From positions 303,065-367,064 of the forward strand of contig NZ_SLZG01000006.1 in NCBI RefSeq assembly GCF_004341625.1: a stretch of DNA of 64,000 nucleotides, given 5' to 3'. Below are positions 16,451 to 25,309 of the stretch, piece by piece; positions within the stretch are counted from its first letter, which is position 1, and every line of letters starts with the position of its first letter. A model generated the notes under the pieces. That model made no database searches. It was not told where the DNA came from and worked only from the letters and a program-made list of their open reading frames with translations. Origin of the DNA: Rhizobium sp. BK376 (GTDB lineage: Bacteria > Pseudomonadota > Alphaproteobacteria > Rhizobiales > Rhizobiaceae). The translations under genes were made by a program, and so were the position numbers.

Positions 16451-17502
16451 CGACGATCGACGACGACGCAGTTCCAAAGGCGGCCAAGGTACGCAGGAGC
16501 GGCAATGAGGACAGCCGCCTCGCCGCCCTCGGCGCTTTCCTGCGGGCCGGCGCCGTCTTCATGCTGCTTGCGGTACTGGTGATCGGCTTCACCATTGCAC
16601 AACCGGCCTTCATCAATATCGGCAATCTGATGAGCATCCTGCAGGCGGTTTCGGTCGTCGCCATCCTTGGCGCCGGCGTCACCGTCACGCTTGCCGTGGG
16701 TGGCTTCGACCTTTCGATCGGCGCGGTAGCGGCATCGAGCGTCATGGCGGCCAGCTATGCGATGATCGTCTGGCATCTCGATGCATTCGCAACCGTACCA
16801 CTGGTGCTCGCATTCGGCGCCGCGGTCGGCCTCGTCAACGCGCTTCTCATCGTCCGCCTGCGCGTTCCGGATCTCCTGGCAACGCTTGCGATGATGTTCT
16901 TACTGTCGGGACTGCAGCTGATCCCGACGGCCGGCCGCTCGATCTCAGCCGGCCTCGTTCTACCGGATGGATCCAAGGCGACCGGCGCCTATGATCCGGC
17001 CTTCCTGCTGATCGGCCGCTACAGCATTTTCGGCACTGTGCCGGTATCGGTCGTGCTGACGGTGGCGGTTGCCATAGTCCTTTTTATCCTCACCGAGCGC
17101 ACCCGCATCGGCCGCCTTTTGTTTGCGACCGGTGGTAACGAGGTCGCAACCCGGTTGGCAGGAGCCTCCACGACACGGTTGAAGACCCTTGCCTATGTCA
17201 TCTCCAGCACGCTTGCGGCCCTTGGCGGCATCGTCATTGCCGCCCGCGTCGGTCGCGGCGATGTTTCCTCCGGCGGCTCGCTGCTGATGGATTCAGTCGC
17301 CGCGGCCTTGATCGGCTTTGCCGTCCTCAACCTGCGCCGCCCGAACGTACTCGGCACGGTCGTCGGCGCCGTCTTCGTCGGCGTGCTGCTCAACGGCCTC
17401 ACCATGCTGAACGCGCCCTACTACACCCAGGATTTCGTCAAGGGCGCCGTGCTCGTCGGAGCCCTGGCCCTGACCTACGGCCTCGGCCGCAGCAATCCCT
17501 AG
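16447..17502 (+). CDS. CUT2-type sugar ABC transporter permease (RbsC-like)
   Basis: Inner-membrane permease, 351 residues, with about ten hydrophobic segments from residue 35 onward. RbsC-family marks include GVTVTLAVGGFDLSIGAVAA in the N-terminal half and GGNEVATRLAGASTTRLK in the cytoplasmic loop that contacts the ATPase. The N-terminal 30 residues are hydrophilic and cytoplasmic. The start ATG overlaps the ATPase stop, and the first monooxygenase begins 17 bases after its stop, so transporter and monooxygenases should be co-transcribed. Confidence 0.93.
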   Translation: MTTIDDDAVPKAAKVRRSGNEDSRLAALGAFLRAGAVFMLLAVLVIGFTIAQPAFINIGNLMSILQAVSVVAILGAGVTVTLAVGGFDLSIGAVAASSVMAASYAMIVWHLDAFATVPLVLAFGAAVGLVNALLIVRLRVPDLLATLAMMFLLSGLQLIPTAGRSISAGLVLPDGSKATGAYDPAFLLIGRYSIFGTVPVSVVLTVAVAIVLFILTERTRIGRLLFATGGNEVATRLAGASTTRLKTLAYVISSTLAALGGIVIAARVGRGDVSSGGSLLMDSVAAALIGFAVLNLRRPNVLGTVVGAVFVGVLLNGLTMLNAPYYTQDFVKGAVLVGALALTYGLGRSNP

Positions 17503-17519
17503 ATCCAAGGAACAGAGAC

Positions 17520-18911
17520 ATGACCCGCGAAATCAGGCTGAACGCCTTCGACATGAATTGCGTCGGACATCAGTCGCCCGGGCTCTGGCGCCATCCGCGC
17601 GACAAGTCCTGGACCTATAAGGACCTGGATTACTGGGTGCATCTGGCCAAGACACTGGAACGCGGCAAATTCGACGGCCTTTTCATTGCCGACGTGCTTG
17701 GTGTCTATGATGTGCTGAACGGCAATGCCGATGCAGCGCTTCGCCACTCGGCACAGGTGCCGGTCAACGACCCCCTGCAAGTCATCCCGACCATGGCCTA
17801 CGAGACCGAGCATCTCGGCTTCGGACTGACCGCGTCGCTTTCGTTCGAACATCCCTATACCTTCGCCCGCCGGCTCTCGACGCTGGATCACCTGACCAAG
17901 GGGCGCGTCGGCTGGAATATCGTGACCTCATACCTGAACAGCGGCGCGCTTAATATCGGCCAGCCGGCCCAGACGAACCATGACGATCGCTACGATCTGG
18001 CCGAAGAATATCTGGAAGTCTGCTACAAGCTCTGGGAGGGCAGCTGGGAAGACGACGCGGTCGTGCGCGACCGCGAGAAAGGCATCTTCACCCATCCGCA
18101 AAAGGTGCATCCGATCCGCCACTCGGGCAAATACTATACGGTGCCGGGCATTCACCTGAGCGAGCCTTCGCCGCAAAGAACGCCGGTGCTCTACCAGGCC
18201 GGCGCCTCCAGCCGCGGCAAGGATTTCGCCGGCGCGCATGCCGAAAACATCTTTGTTGCGGCGCCCTCCAAGGCCGTCCTGAAGCGCTATGTCGCCAATG
18301 TCCGCCACGCGGCCGAGCGGCTCGGTCGCAACCCGCGCGAAATTCTCGCCTTCAACCTGCAGACCGTCGTTCTCGGCGAAACGGATGCGGAGGCGCAGCA
18401 CAAATTCAACGAATACCGCAAATACGCATCCTTCGAAGGGGCGCTGACGCTGATTTCCGGCTGGACCGGCATCGATTTCGGCCAGTTCGGTCCTGACGAA
18501 GTGCTGCGTCACCGGCATACCAATGCCGTTCAATCGGCTGTCGAAACCTTCACGACGATCGATCCGGACAAGGAATGGACGGTGCGCGAAATGGCCGACT
18601 GGGTGGGCGTCGGCGGCTTCGGCCCGGTATTCGTCGGCTCGCCTTCCACGGTCGCGGACCTGATGCAGGAGTGGGTCGAGGATACGGACGTCGACGGCTT
18701 CAACCTCGCCTACGCCGTAACGCCGGAGAGTTTCGAGGATGCAGTGGATCTTCTGGTACCGGAGCTGCAAAGGCGTGGCGTCTACAAGACGGAATACCGT
18801 CCGGGGACCCTGCGCGAAAAGCTGGGTGGCTCTGGACCCCGGCTCGTCGCACCACATCCGGGTGCCGCTTATCGCGACCTTCCGCGGGCATTTGCCCAAT
18901 CCGCCGAATAG
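17520..18911 (+). CDS. FMNH2-dependent monooxygenase, NtaA/SnaA/DszA/DmoA family
   Basis: A 463-residue luciferase-like (LLM) flavin monooxygenase of the long NtaA/SnaA/DszA/DmoA branch, which oxidises organosulfur or aminopolycarboxylate compounds using FMNH2 from a separate reductase. Visible marks are LNAFDMNCVGHQSPGLWR at the N-terminus, FARRLSTLDHLTKGRVGWNI near residue 115, NHDDRYDLAEEYLEV near 155 and PVLYQAGASSRGKDFA near 220. Start ATG follows AAGGAACAGAGAC. No flavin reductase gene is encoded in this cluster, so one must be supplied elsewhere. The operon links it to an importer and an SsuD-like enzyme. Confidence 0.92.
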   Translation: MTREIRLNAFDMNCVGHQSPGLWRHPRDKSWTYKDLDYWVHLAKTLERGKFDGLFIADVLGVYDVLNGNADAALRHSAQVPVNDPLQVIPTMAYETEHLGFGLTASLSFEHPYTFARRLSTLDHLTKGRVGWNIVTSYLNSGALNIGQPAQTNHDDRYDLAEEYLEVCYKLWEGSWEDDAVVRDREKGIFTHPQKVHPIRHSGKYYTVPGIHLSEPSPQRTPVLYQAGASSRGKDFAGAHAENIFVAAPSKAVLKRYVANVRHAAERLGRNPREILAFNLQTVVLGETDAEAQHKFNEYRKYASFEGALTLISGWTGIDFGQFGPDEVLRHRHTNAVQSAVETFTTIDPDKEWTVREMADWVGVGGFGPVFVGSPSTVADLMQEWVEDTDVDGFNLAYAVTPESFEDAVDLLVPELQRRGVYKTEYRPGTLREKLGGSGPRLVAPHPGAAYRDLPRAFAQSAE

Positions 18912-19012
18912 GGCGGCGTCATGCCGCAACATTCCCGCTTGAAGCTATTGTCAACGCCGATACTTAATTGGCGAAGCAATTTTCATATCACGTTAAACGA
19001 CAGGCCCATCGC

Positions 19013-20083
19013 ATGAGCAGCAATTCCGAATTTCTCTGGTACATCCCCAACGACACGAAGGCGGGCCATCGCGGCGATGCCGCTGTCGAGAACCACAATA
19101 GCCTGGAGGCGCTGACTGCCCAGGCGGCGGCACTCGAGGATCACGGCTGGAACGGTGCGCTCATCGGCACCGGATGGGGACGACCCGACACCTTCACTTT
19201 GGCGGCGGTGCTTGCTGCGCGAACGAAAACCTTCCAGCCGCTGATCGCAGTCCGTCCCGGCTATTGGCGCCCGGCCAATTTCGCTTCCTCGGCGGCTACG
19301 CTCGATTATCTCTCCGGCGGCCGCGTCAAGGTAAACGTGGTCTCGGGGCTCGACAGCCTTGCCGCCTATGGCGACAGCGAGGGCGACCAGGCACATCGCT
19401 ATGCCCGCACCAAGGAATTCATGCGGCTGGTCCGCAGGCTGTGGACGGAAGAGAAGGTCACCTTCACCGGCGAGCATTTCAGCGTCACCGATTCCACCGT
19501 GGCGCCGCGTATCCAGATCCGCGACGGCCGCCTGCATCCCAAGCTTTATTTTGGCGGCGCCTCGGCGGCGGCGGAGCGAGTAGCGGCGACCGAAGCCGAC
19601 GTGCAGCTCTTCTGGGGCGAGCCGCTTGACGGCGTGCGGGATCGCATCGCGCATCTGAAGGCGCTGAGCAAGGAACTCGACCGTGACCTCCCGCCCCTGG
19701 AATTCGGATTGCGGATCACCACGCTCGTTCGCGACACGACCGAACAGGCCTGGGCCGACGCCGAGGCCAAGGTCGCGGCCATGGCCGAGACCGAGGGTGC
19801 CGGCTGGAGCGACCACCGTCATGCAGTTGCCGTCGGCCAGCAGCGACTGCTCGATCTGCATGCGCGCGGCGACGTTCTCGACGACAATCTCTATACCGCG
19901 CCAGGCAAATTCGGCGGCGGCGGCGCCGGCACCACATGGCTGGTCGGGTCGGCTGCCGACGTCGCTCGTTCGCTGCGCAAATACGAGGATCTCGGCATCA
20001 CCCATTTCATACTTTCCGATACGCCATACCTTTCGGAGAGCAAGCGGCAGGGTGATCAGCTACTGCCGCTGCTGCGCCGCTGA
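19013..20083 (+). CDS. SsuD-like alkanesulfonate monooxygenase-family enzyme (LLM)
   Basis: A 356-residue luciferase-like FMNH2-dependent monooxygenase, close in length to SsuD (about 380). It shows LLM/SsuD features: FLWYIPNDT at the N-terminus, IAVRPGYWRPANFASSAATL near residue 80, GRVKVNVVSG near 105, the HRYARTKEFMRLVRRLW stretch and LYFGGASAAAERVAA near 180. SsuD releases sulfite from alkanesulfonates. I start at the ATG at 19013; a TTG at 18968 is in frame but less likely. It is the last enzyme gene of the plus-strand arm, 85 bases before the AraC gene. Desulfonation of a carbon-sulfur compound is the likely but unproven role. Confidence 0.9.
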   Translation: MSSNSEFLWYIPNDTKAGHRGDAAVENHNSLEALTAQAAALEDHGWNGALIGTGWGRPDTFTLAAVLAARTKTFQPLIAVRPGYWRPANFASSAATLDYLSGGRVKVNVVSGLDSLAAYGDSEGDQAHRYARTKEFMRLVRRLWTEEKVTFTGEHFSVTDSTVAPRIQIRDGRLHPKLYFGGASAAAERVAATEADVQLFWGEPLDGVRDRIAHLKALSKELDRDLPPLEFGLRITTLVRDTTEQAWADAEAKVAAMAETEGAGWSDHRHAVAVGQQRLLDLHARGDVLDDNLYTAPGKFGGGGAGTTWLVGSAADVARSLRKYEDLGITHFILSDTPYLSESKRQGDQLLPLLRR

Positions 20084-20168
20084 GCTTTCAATTTCGCGGG
20101 GAAACCCGGTTGGCAAGGCGCCGATTGAGACGTAGCATTCGTCCTGCAATCGAGCGCCGAGCCGGATC

Positions 20169-21065
20169 ATGACAATTTTGCCTCCGCAGATTTCACCGCA
20201 AATCCTGCTGACCAGTGCCGGAAGGGCATGGAGCGGCCTATCGGCCGAATTCGTGCATATTCCGCGCGGACGGTCCCATATCCAGGGTAGCGATATGCAT
20301 CGGCTGGGCATCCATTTCAGCCCGCCGGTCAATGCCGATTGCCGATGCGACGGCCGGCGCATGCGCCGCGTGCAGAAGTGGGGTGACATCGACGTCATTC
20401 CGGCAGGCGTCGATGGTTCGTGGGAAGATGATGCGGACTGCCGGATCCTGCGCGTGTGCCTGGATCCGTCGCGGCTCGACCAGGTCGCCGGAGAGCTCGG
20501 GCGGGACGTTGGCAAGATCGAGTTGCAGCCAAAGTTTCAGCTGCGAGACGCCGGGATTGAGGCAATCTGCCGAGCGATCAAGGCGGATCTGGAGGCCGAT
20601 ACACCATCCGACCCGCTCTATATCGACCTTCTCGCCAATGCGCTCGCGATCCGCTTGATCGAGACTGCGAGCGGCGCTTCGGTAACGCCCGAAAGCCGCA
20701 CCGAACCTAAACTATCGCCTCGACAGCTGCGGATGCTGACGGAATTTATCGAGACCCATCTGGAACAGAAGCTTCATCTCGCCGATCTGGCCGCCCTTGC
20801 CGGCGTCAGCGTCACGCGCCTGAAGACGCTGTTTCGCAACAGCACCGGCGTTCCCGTGCATCAATATGTCATCCGCCGCCGCGTCGAATATGCCCTGGCC
20901 CTGATGACGACGACATCGATGCCGGCAAGCGAGATCGCGCTTGCTGCAGGCTTCGCCCATCAGAGCCATATGACGACGACATTGCGCCGGTTCACCGGCC
21001 AGACACCCGGCGAAATCCTGCGACAGGCGAGTGAATTCCGTCCGAAGCTGCAAAGACCGGTCTGA
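20169..21065 (+). CDS. AraC-family transcriptional regulator
   Basis: A 298-residue regulator with an N-terminal ligand-sensing region of unknown specificity (about 1-185) and a C-terminal AraC double helix-turn-helix (about 190-290). The latter contains LHLADLAALAGVSVTRLKTL and the second helix region MPASEIALAAGFAHQSHMTT ending in RFTGQTPGE. It lies 85 bases after the SsuD-like gene and 63 bases before an NmrA-like gene on the same strand. AraC regulators of this sort often control the following oxidoreductase, so the NmrA-like gene is the likelier target than the transporter cluster. Confidence 0.92.
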   Translation: MTILPPQISPQILLTSAGRAWSGLSAEFVHIPRGRSHIQGSDMHRLGIHFSPPVNADCRCDGRRMRRVQKWGDIDVIPAGVDGSWEDDADCRILRVCLDPSRLDQVAGELGRDVGKIELQPKFQLRDAGIEAICRAIKADLEADTPSDPLYIDLLANALAIRLIETASGASVTPESRTEPKLSPRQLRMLTEFIETHLEQKLHLADLAALAGVSVTRLKTLFRNSTGVPVHQYVIRRRVEYALALMTTTSMPASEIALAAGFAHQSHMTTTLRRFTGQTPGEILRQASEFRPKLQRPV

Positions 21066-21128
21066 ATCTGCGCGACCGCCTCGGCATCGGCCTCTAGTCC
21101 TTGCTCGATATCAGCAAGGAGAACGACC

Positions 21129-22004
21129 ATGTTTGCAATCCTCGGAGCCGCCGGAAAGATTGGCTATCAGACCTCCAAGGCGCTGCGGGAAAGAGGTATG
21201 CCGGTGCGCGCCATTCTGCGCGATGCGGCAAAGGCTGACCGTTTGAGCACAATCGGCTGCGATGTCGCCTTTGCCGATATTCAGGATGCCGCAACGCTTG
21301 CCAAGGCAATAGCCGGGGCGAAGACCGTACAGGTCATTCTCCCGCCCCAGCCGCAGGCCGAAGACATGGGCGCCGACCTGCGCCGGTCCATCGAAAGCGT
21401 CGCCACGGCGTTGGAGGAAACCCGGCCGACGGTCGTGCTCGCTATTTCAGACTACGGCGCCCATCTCGGTAGAGGCTTCGGCATTCCTTCACTCTTCTTC
21501 GAGCTGGAAGAGCGCCTTCGCCGGCTTGCCGGGCGCAAGATATTCGTGCGATCGGCCGAGCATATGGAAAATTGGGGTCGCGTCGCGCCTGTAGCAGCGG
21601 CTACCGGTGTTCTCCCGAGCCTGATTGCTCCCGTGAACAGGCTATTCCCCACCGTCTCGGCGCAGGAGGTCGGCCTCGTTGCCGCCGACCTCCTGCTTCG
21701 TCCCGATATCGGGGCCGCCGAGCAGATCGTCCACGTCGAGGGACCACGCCGATACAGCGCCGCAGATGTCGCTGCAGCCATCGGCAACGTCCTTGGCCGC
21801 CCTGTCATTGCGGAGGCAACGCCCCGCGCGCAATGGGAAGAAAGCCTGGGGCGCATCATGAAGCCGGGCACCGTCGGGCTGATGACCGAGCTTTATGACG
21901 TTCATAACAGGGGGCTCATCGACGTCGAGCCGAATGTGGGCGAGATTCGCTACGGTACCACAGAACCGATTGACGCGCTGCGGTCCCTTGTCTCCACGCG
22001 CTGA
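21129..22004 (+). CDS. NmrA-like NAD(P)-binding protein
   Basis: A 291-residue atypical short-chain dehydrogenase of the NmrA/HSCARG type. The nucleotide-binding loop GAAGKIGYQT is at residues 7-16. The classical SDR catalytic Tyr-x3-Lys is not evident, so it may act as a redox sensor or an NAD(P)H-dependent reductase. A typical SDR-extended C-terminal region includes VHVEGPRRYSAADVAAAIG near residue 210. An AAGGAGAACGACC leader precedes the ATG. Its neighbour is the AraC regulator upstream. Confidence 0.87.
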   Translation: MFAILGAAGKIGYQTSKALRERGMPVRAILRDAAKADRLSTIGCDVAFADIQDAATLAKAIAGAKTVQVILPPQPQAEDMGADLRRSIESVATALEETRPTVVLAISDYGAHLGRGFGIPSLFFELEERLRRLAGRKIFVRSAEHMENWGRVAPVAAATGVLPSLIAPVNRLFPTVSAQEVGLVAADLLLRPDIGAAEQIVHVEGPRRYSAADVAAAIGNVLGRPVIAEATPRAQWEESLGRIMKPGTVGLMTELYDVHNRGLIDVEPNVGEIRYGTTEPIDALRSLVSTR

Positions 22005-22409
22005 CGATCAGCGGTCAGAACACCTCATCGGCTTCGCATCGGCCTGCCCAGCATCGCTGACGAATAGATCATGAGCGGACGTCTTCTGGCGTCCGTTCTC
22101 GCATTCGTCCGTTCTCGCATTCGGCCGCGTCACATAGGAAATATTGCGCCCACCATAGCGACAGACGTGAATAACAGATCGCGCCAGCGCCAGACGCGGG
22201 TGCAACGCGAATTCCAACGCGATACTGGCGCGTTCGACCAGGAACATCTTCACAAATGGAAGCGGCTTTACGGACGTGTCCGTGAATGGCACGCTATAGT
22301 AATAAGGCGAAGCTTCGAGGGCCGCTGAACCGTGGCACAGGCTTCGATCCGTTGGCATGTCTTTGACGCCCTCATCTTCGACGCGGAGCAAGTGACCAAG
22401 GGTAGATTG
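22005..22409. other. Intergenic region before the LuxR/AAA regulator
   Basis: About 400 bases. It holds a perfect 16-bp tandem duplication (22090-22121) and otherwise no gene I can support. An in-frame GTG at 22332 could extend the downstream protein by 26 residues, but the ATG at 22410 has the better ribosome-binding site. Confidence 0.5.
22090..22121. repeat. 16-bp perfect tandem duplication
   Basis: CGTCCGTTCTCGCATT occurs twice in direct succession (22090-22105 and 22106-22121) in non-coding DNA. It looks like a replication-slippage duplication, and copy number could vary between strains. Confidence 0.85.
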
Positions 22410-25211
22410 ATGGCCAAGCAGTCGAACAAGACGCAATCGCCGCGGCGGAAGCAGCAAAAGAGTGTCGCAGTTTCTCCGGCGAAGCTCCAAGGTCGAGATC
22501 AAGACATTGTTCTGATTGATCAAGTGATCGACCGGATCCATGAGGGCGGATCGACGCTTGTCATCAGCGGTGAGCCGGGGATAGGCAAGTCTGCACTCCT
22601 CGAAGCGGCCAGGCATCGCGCGCGAGAGAGCGATATGACGGTCTTGAGCATGACCGGCGTCCTCGCCGAAGTTCATCTGCCGTTCGCAGCACTGGAGCAG
22701 GCGCTCCGTCCGCTGATGAAGGAGGCTGTCGGCTTGGTCCCTCGTCAGCGATCTGCCCTGCTGGCCGCCTTCGGCATGCATGATGACATGGCCACGCCTG
22801 ACATTTTTCTCGTGGCACTGGCTACGCTCTCCCTTCTGACCGAAAGCGCTGCGCGAAAGCCAATCCTGCTTGTAGCCGACGATGCGCAGTGGCTGGACGA
22901 GGCGACCTATGAGGTGCTGGCCTTTATCTCGCGCAGGTTGAGTTCGGATCCCGTCGTTCTATTCGTGGCCATGCGCGAGGGTTTCAACCGTCTGTTCGAC
23001 GATGCCTCCACGTTGCGACTCCGGCTTTCGGGGCTCAGCGATGCCGATGCCGAGCGTCTGCTGGATTCCCACGCACCGGACCTTTCGGCTGATCTGCGCA
23101 GCCGGTTTCTCAAAGAGGCGTCGGGCAATCCGCTCGCCCTATTGGAACTGCCTCGTGACAGGCGAGCGGAGGACGCTCGAGATGCGACGTGGCTTCCGCT
23201 GACGGAACGCCTGGAACGTGCATTCTCGGCCCGTCTGACCGATCTTCCGGCCCCAACCAGAATGCTGCTCTTCGTGGCGGCGGAAAACGACGGGACATCG
23301 CTCCACGAAATCCTGTCCGCCGGGGAAGCCGTGTTGGGCGGGCATGTGGATGTCGGTGCTTTCACGCCGGCAATTGCCGCCAAGCTGATCGACATCGACG
23401 AAGGGGAGGTGCGGTTTCGGCATCCGCTCGTGCGTTCAGCGATGCATCAGGCGGCGGATCTGGCAACGCGGCAAAGGATACATGCAGCACTTGCCACGAT
23501 CGTTCGTGACCAGTTGGATCGTCATCTATGGCACCGCGCCGCGGCGACTATCGGACCGGATGACGAACTTGCGAGCGAATACGACGCCATGGCGACCCGC
23601 GCGCTGCGGAAAGGTGCCGTGGCCATGGCGATCGAGGTTCTCGAAAAGGCGGCGGCGTTAAGCAGCACGACAAGAGCCAGGAGTGACCGCTTCCTACGCG
23701 CCGCCGAGCTCGCCGCCGATCTCGGACAACCAGAATTGCTGGATCGTCTGTTGCTCCAAGTCGATTTCGACCAGTCGGACACGATTGTGCCGGTACGAAT
23801 TGGTTGGTGTCGCGAGATTAGCCTGTCCCCCGCGGTGGATGATCCTGCGAAAGTCTCCACATTGATCGGCTTTGCCACTCAGGCACGATCGGAAGGCGCC
23901 AAAGATCTGGCAATGAATTTCCTTTGGCGCGCCGCGCAGCGCTGTTGGTGGAGCGGTGCAAGCGACGAAGTCCGCAAAAGAGTTCTCGATGCCGCAAATC
24001 GACTGGAATTGCCTGAAGCTGATCCCCGCTTGATTGCGATATCCGCCTATGTCGAACCGCTTAGGCGAGGACACGAGGTGTACAATGAGCTCCAGGGACT
24101 TTCCGAAATTGCCAGAGGCGATCCTGCTACTGCACGCATCCTCGGAACCATTCCCAATGTCGTTGGAGCATTCGATCTTGGTACAAGCCTTCTTGCCGAG
24201 TTCACTGCGACCCTTCGTGCTCAGGGACGACTTGGAGAGCTTACACGCGTGCTCCTGTCTCGAAGCTGGGCGGAAATGGAAACCGGCAACTGGATAGGCG
24301 CTATGAGGGACGCTGAAGAATCCGCGCTCCTCGCCGAAGAGACCAATGAGATTCTGTGGATCGCAGGGGCGGCGATTGTAAAAGCCAAGCTTGTGGGAAT
24401 GCAGGGTAATCTGGACCAATCAGAAGCCTATGCCGCGCAAGCCGATAGACAACTTCTTTCGGTCGGTGCCAATTATATGCGCGTGTTGCTGCAGATCTCA
24501 CGAGGTGTTTCGGCCATCGGAGCGGGCCAGCATTGGAAGGCCTACGAGCAACTGAAGCCAATCTTCGGGCCGGCCGACGCGGTATTTGTTACCGGTATTG
24601 AGTTTCTTGGTATCGCCGACTTTGTGGAAGCCGCCGTTTTTTCCGGCAACGCCGAGGCGGCGCAAAATATCATTGACGAGGTCGAACGTCTCTCGGCTTC
24701 AAGGCCGGTACCATGGGTAGAGACGGTGTTGCACTATGGCAGAGCTCTCCTTGCCGCCCCCGAGAATGCCGAGCAATTCTTCTTGTCAGGCCTTGGTCCC
24801 GCGTCGGTGAGATTTCCTTTCCTGCGAGGGCGCCTTCTTCTCGCCTATGGGGGGTGGCTGCGCCGGCAACGCAGATCCACCGATGCACGGGCTCCACTGC
24901 GTGAGTGTCGCGATATTTTCGATGCGCTTGACGCTTCGCCCTGGGGCGACCGCGCGCGAGAGGAATTGCGTGCTTCTGGCGAATCCAGCCGCCGGCGCAG
25001 CGAGTATATGTGGGAAAAGCTGACACCACAAGAACTGCATATCGCGCAACTCGCTGCCGACGGCCTCTCCAACAAGGAGATCGGCGCCAGACTTTTTCTA
25101 TCTCACAGAACCGTCGGCTACCATTTGCACAAGATCTTTTCGAAGACCGGCGTCACGTCGCGGTCCGGCTTGCGACCCGTTCTTGCCAGCATAATTCATC
25201 CTGAACGCTGA
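22410..25211 (+). CDS. Large AAA-ATPase LuxR-family transcriptional regulator (LAL type)
   Basis: A 933-residue MalT-like regulator. The N-terminal AAA/STAND ATPase has Walker A GEPGIGKSALLEAA (about residues 54-67) and Walker B PILLVADDAQWLDEA (about 150-165). A long helical, TPR-like middle region (about 400-850) follows. The C-terminal LuxR/GerE helix-turn-helix contains LTPQELHIAQLAADGLSNKE and FLSHRTVGYHLHKIFSKTG. Such proteins sense a ligand through the repeat region and activate transcription when ATP-bound. The start is the ATG at 22410 with AAGGG upstream. The secreted hydrolase 98 bases downstream is a plausible target. Confidence 0.92.
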   Translation: MAKQSNKTQSPRRKQQKSVAVSPAKLQGRDQDIVLIDQVIDRIHEGGSTLVISGEPGIGKSALLEAARHRARESDMTVLSMTGVLAEVHLPFAALEQALRPLMKEAVGLVPRQRSALLAAFGMHDDMATPDIFLVALATLSLLTESAARKPILLVADDAQWLDEATYEVLAFISRRLSSDPVVLFVAMREGFNRLFDDASTLRLRLSGLSDADAERLLDSHAPDLSADLRSRFLKEASGNPLALLELPRDRRAEDARDATWLPLTERLERAFSARLTDLPAPTRMLLFVAAENDGTSLHEILSAGEAVLGGHVDVGAFTPAIAAKLIDIDEGEVRFRHPLVRSAMHQAADLATRQRIHAALATIVRDQLDRHLWHRAAATIGPDDELASEYDAMATRALRKGAVAMAIEVLEKAAALSSTTRARSDRFLRAAELAADLGQPELLDRLLLQVDFDQSDTIVPVRIGWCREISLSPAVDDPAKVSTLIGFATQARSEGAKDLAMNFLWRAAQRCWWSGASDEVRKRVLDAANRLELPEADPRLIAISAYVEPLRRGHEVYNELQGLSEIARGDPATARILGTIPNVVGAFDLGTSLLAEFTATLRAQGRLGELTRVLLSRSWAEMETGNWIGAMRDAEESALLAEETNEILWIAGAAIVKAKLVGMQGNLDQSEAYAAQADRQLLSVGANYMRVLLQISRGVSAIGAGQHWKAYEQLKPIFGPADAVFVTGIEFLGIADFVEAAVFSGNAEAAQNIIDEVERLSASRPVPWVETVLHYGRALLAAPENAEQFFLSGLGPASVRFPFLRGRLLLAYGGWLRRQRRSTDARAPLRECRDIFDALDASPWGDRAREELRASGESSRRRSEYMWEKLTPQELHIAQLAADGLSNKEIGARLFLSHRTVGYHLHKIFSKTGVTSRSGLRPVLASIIHPER

Positions 25212-25309
25212 ACACCACCGGTCATCAGACTGGTCATTTGACAGAAGCGGCAGCTTCCCCGTTGGGGCTACCGATGATGGGGCATGCAACCTTCTCGGGG
25301 AGAAAGACC

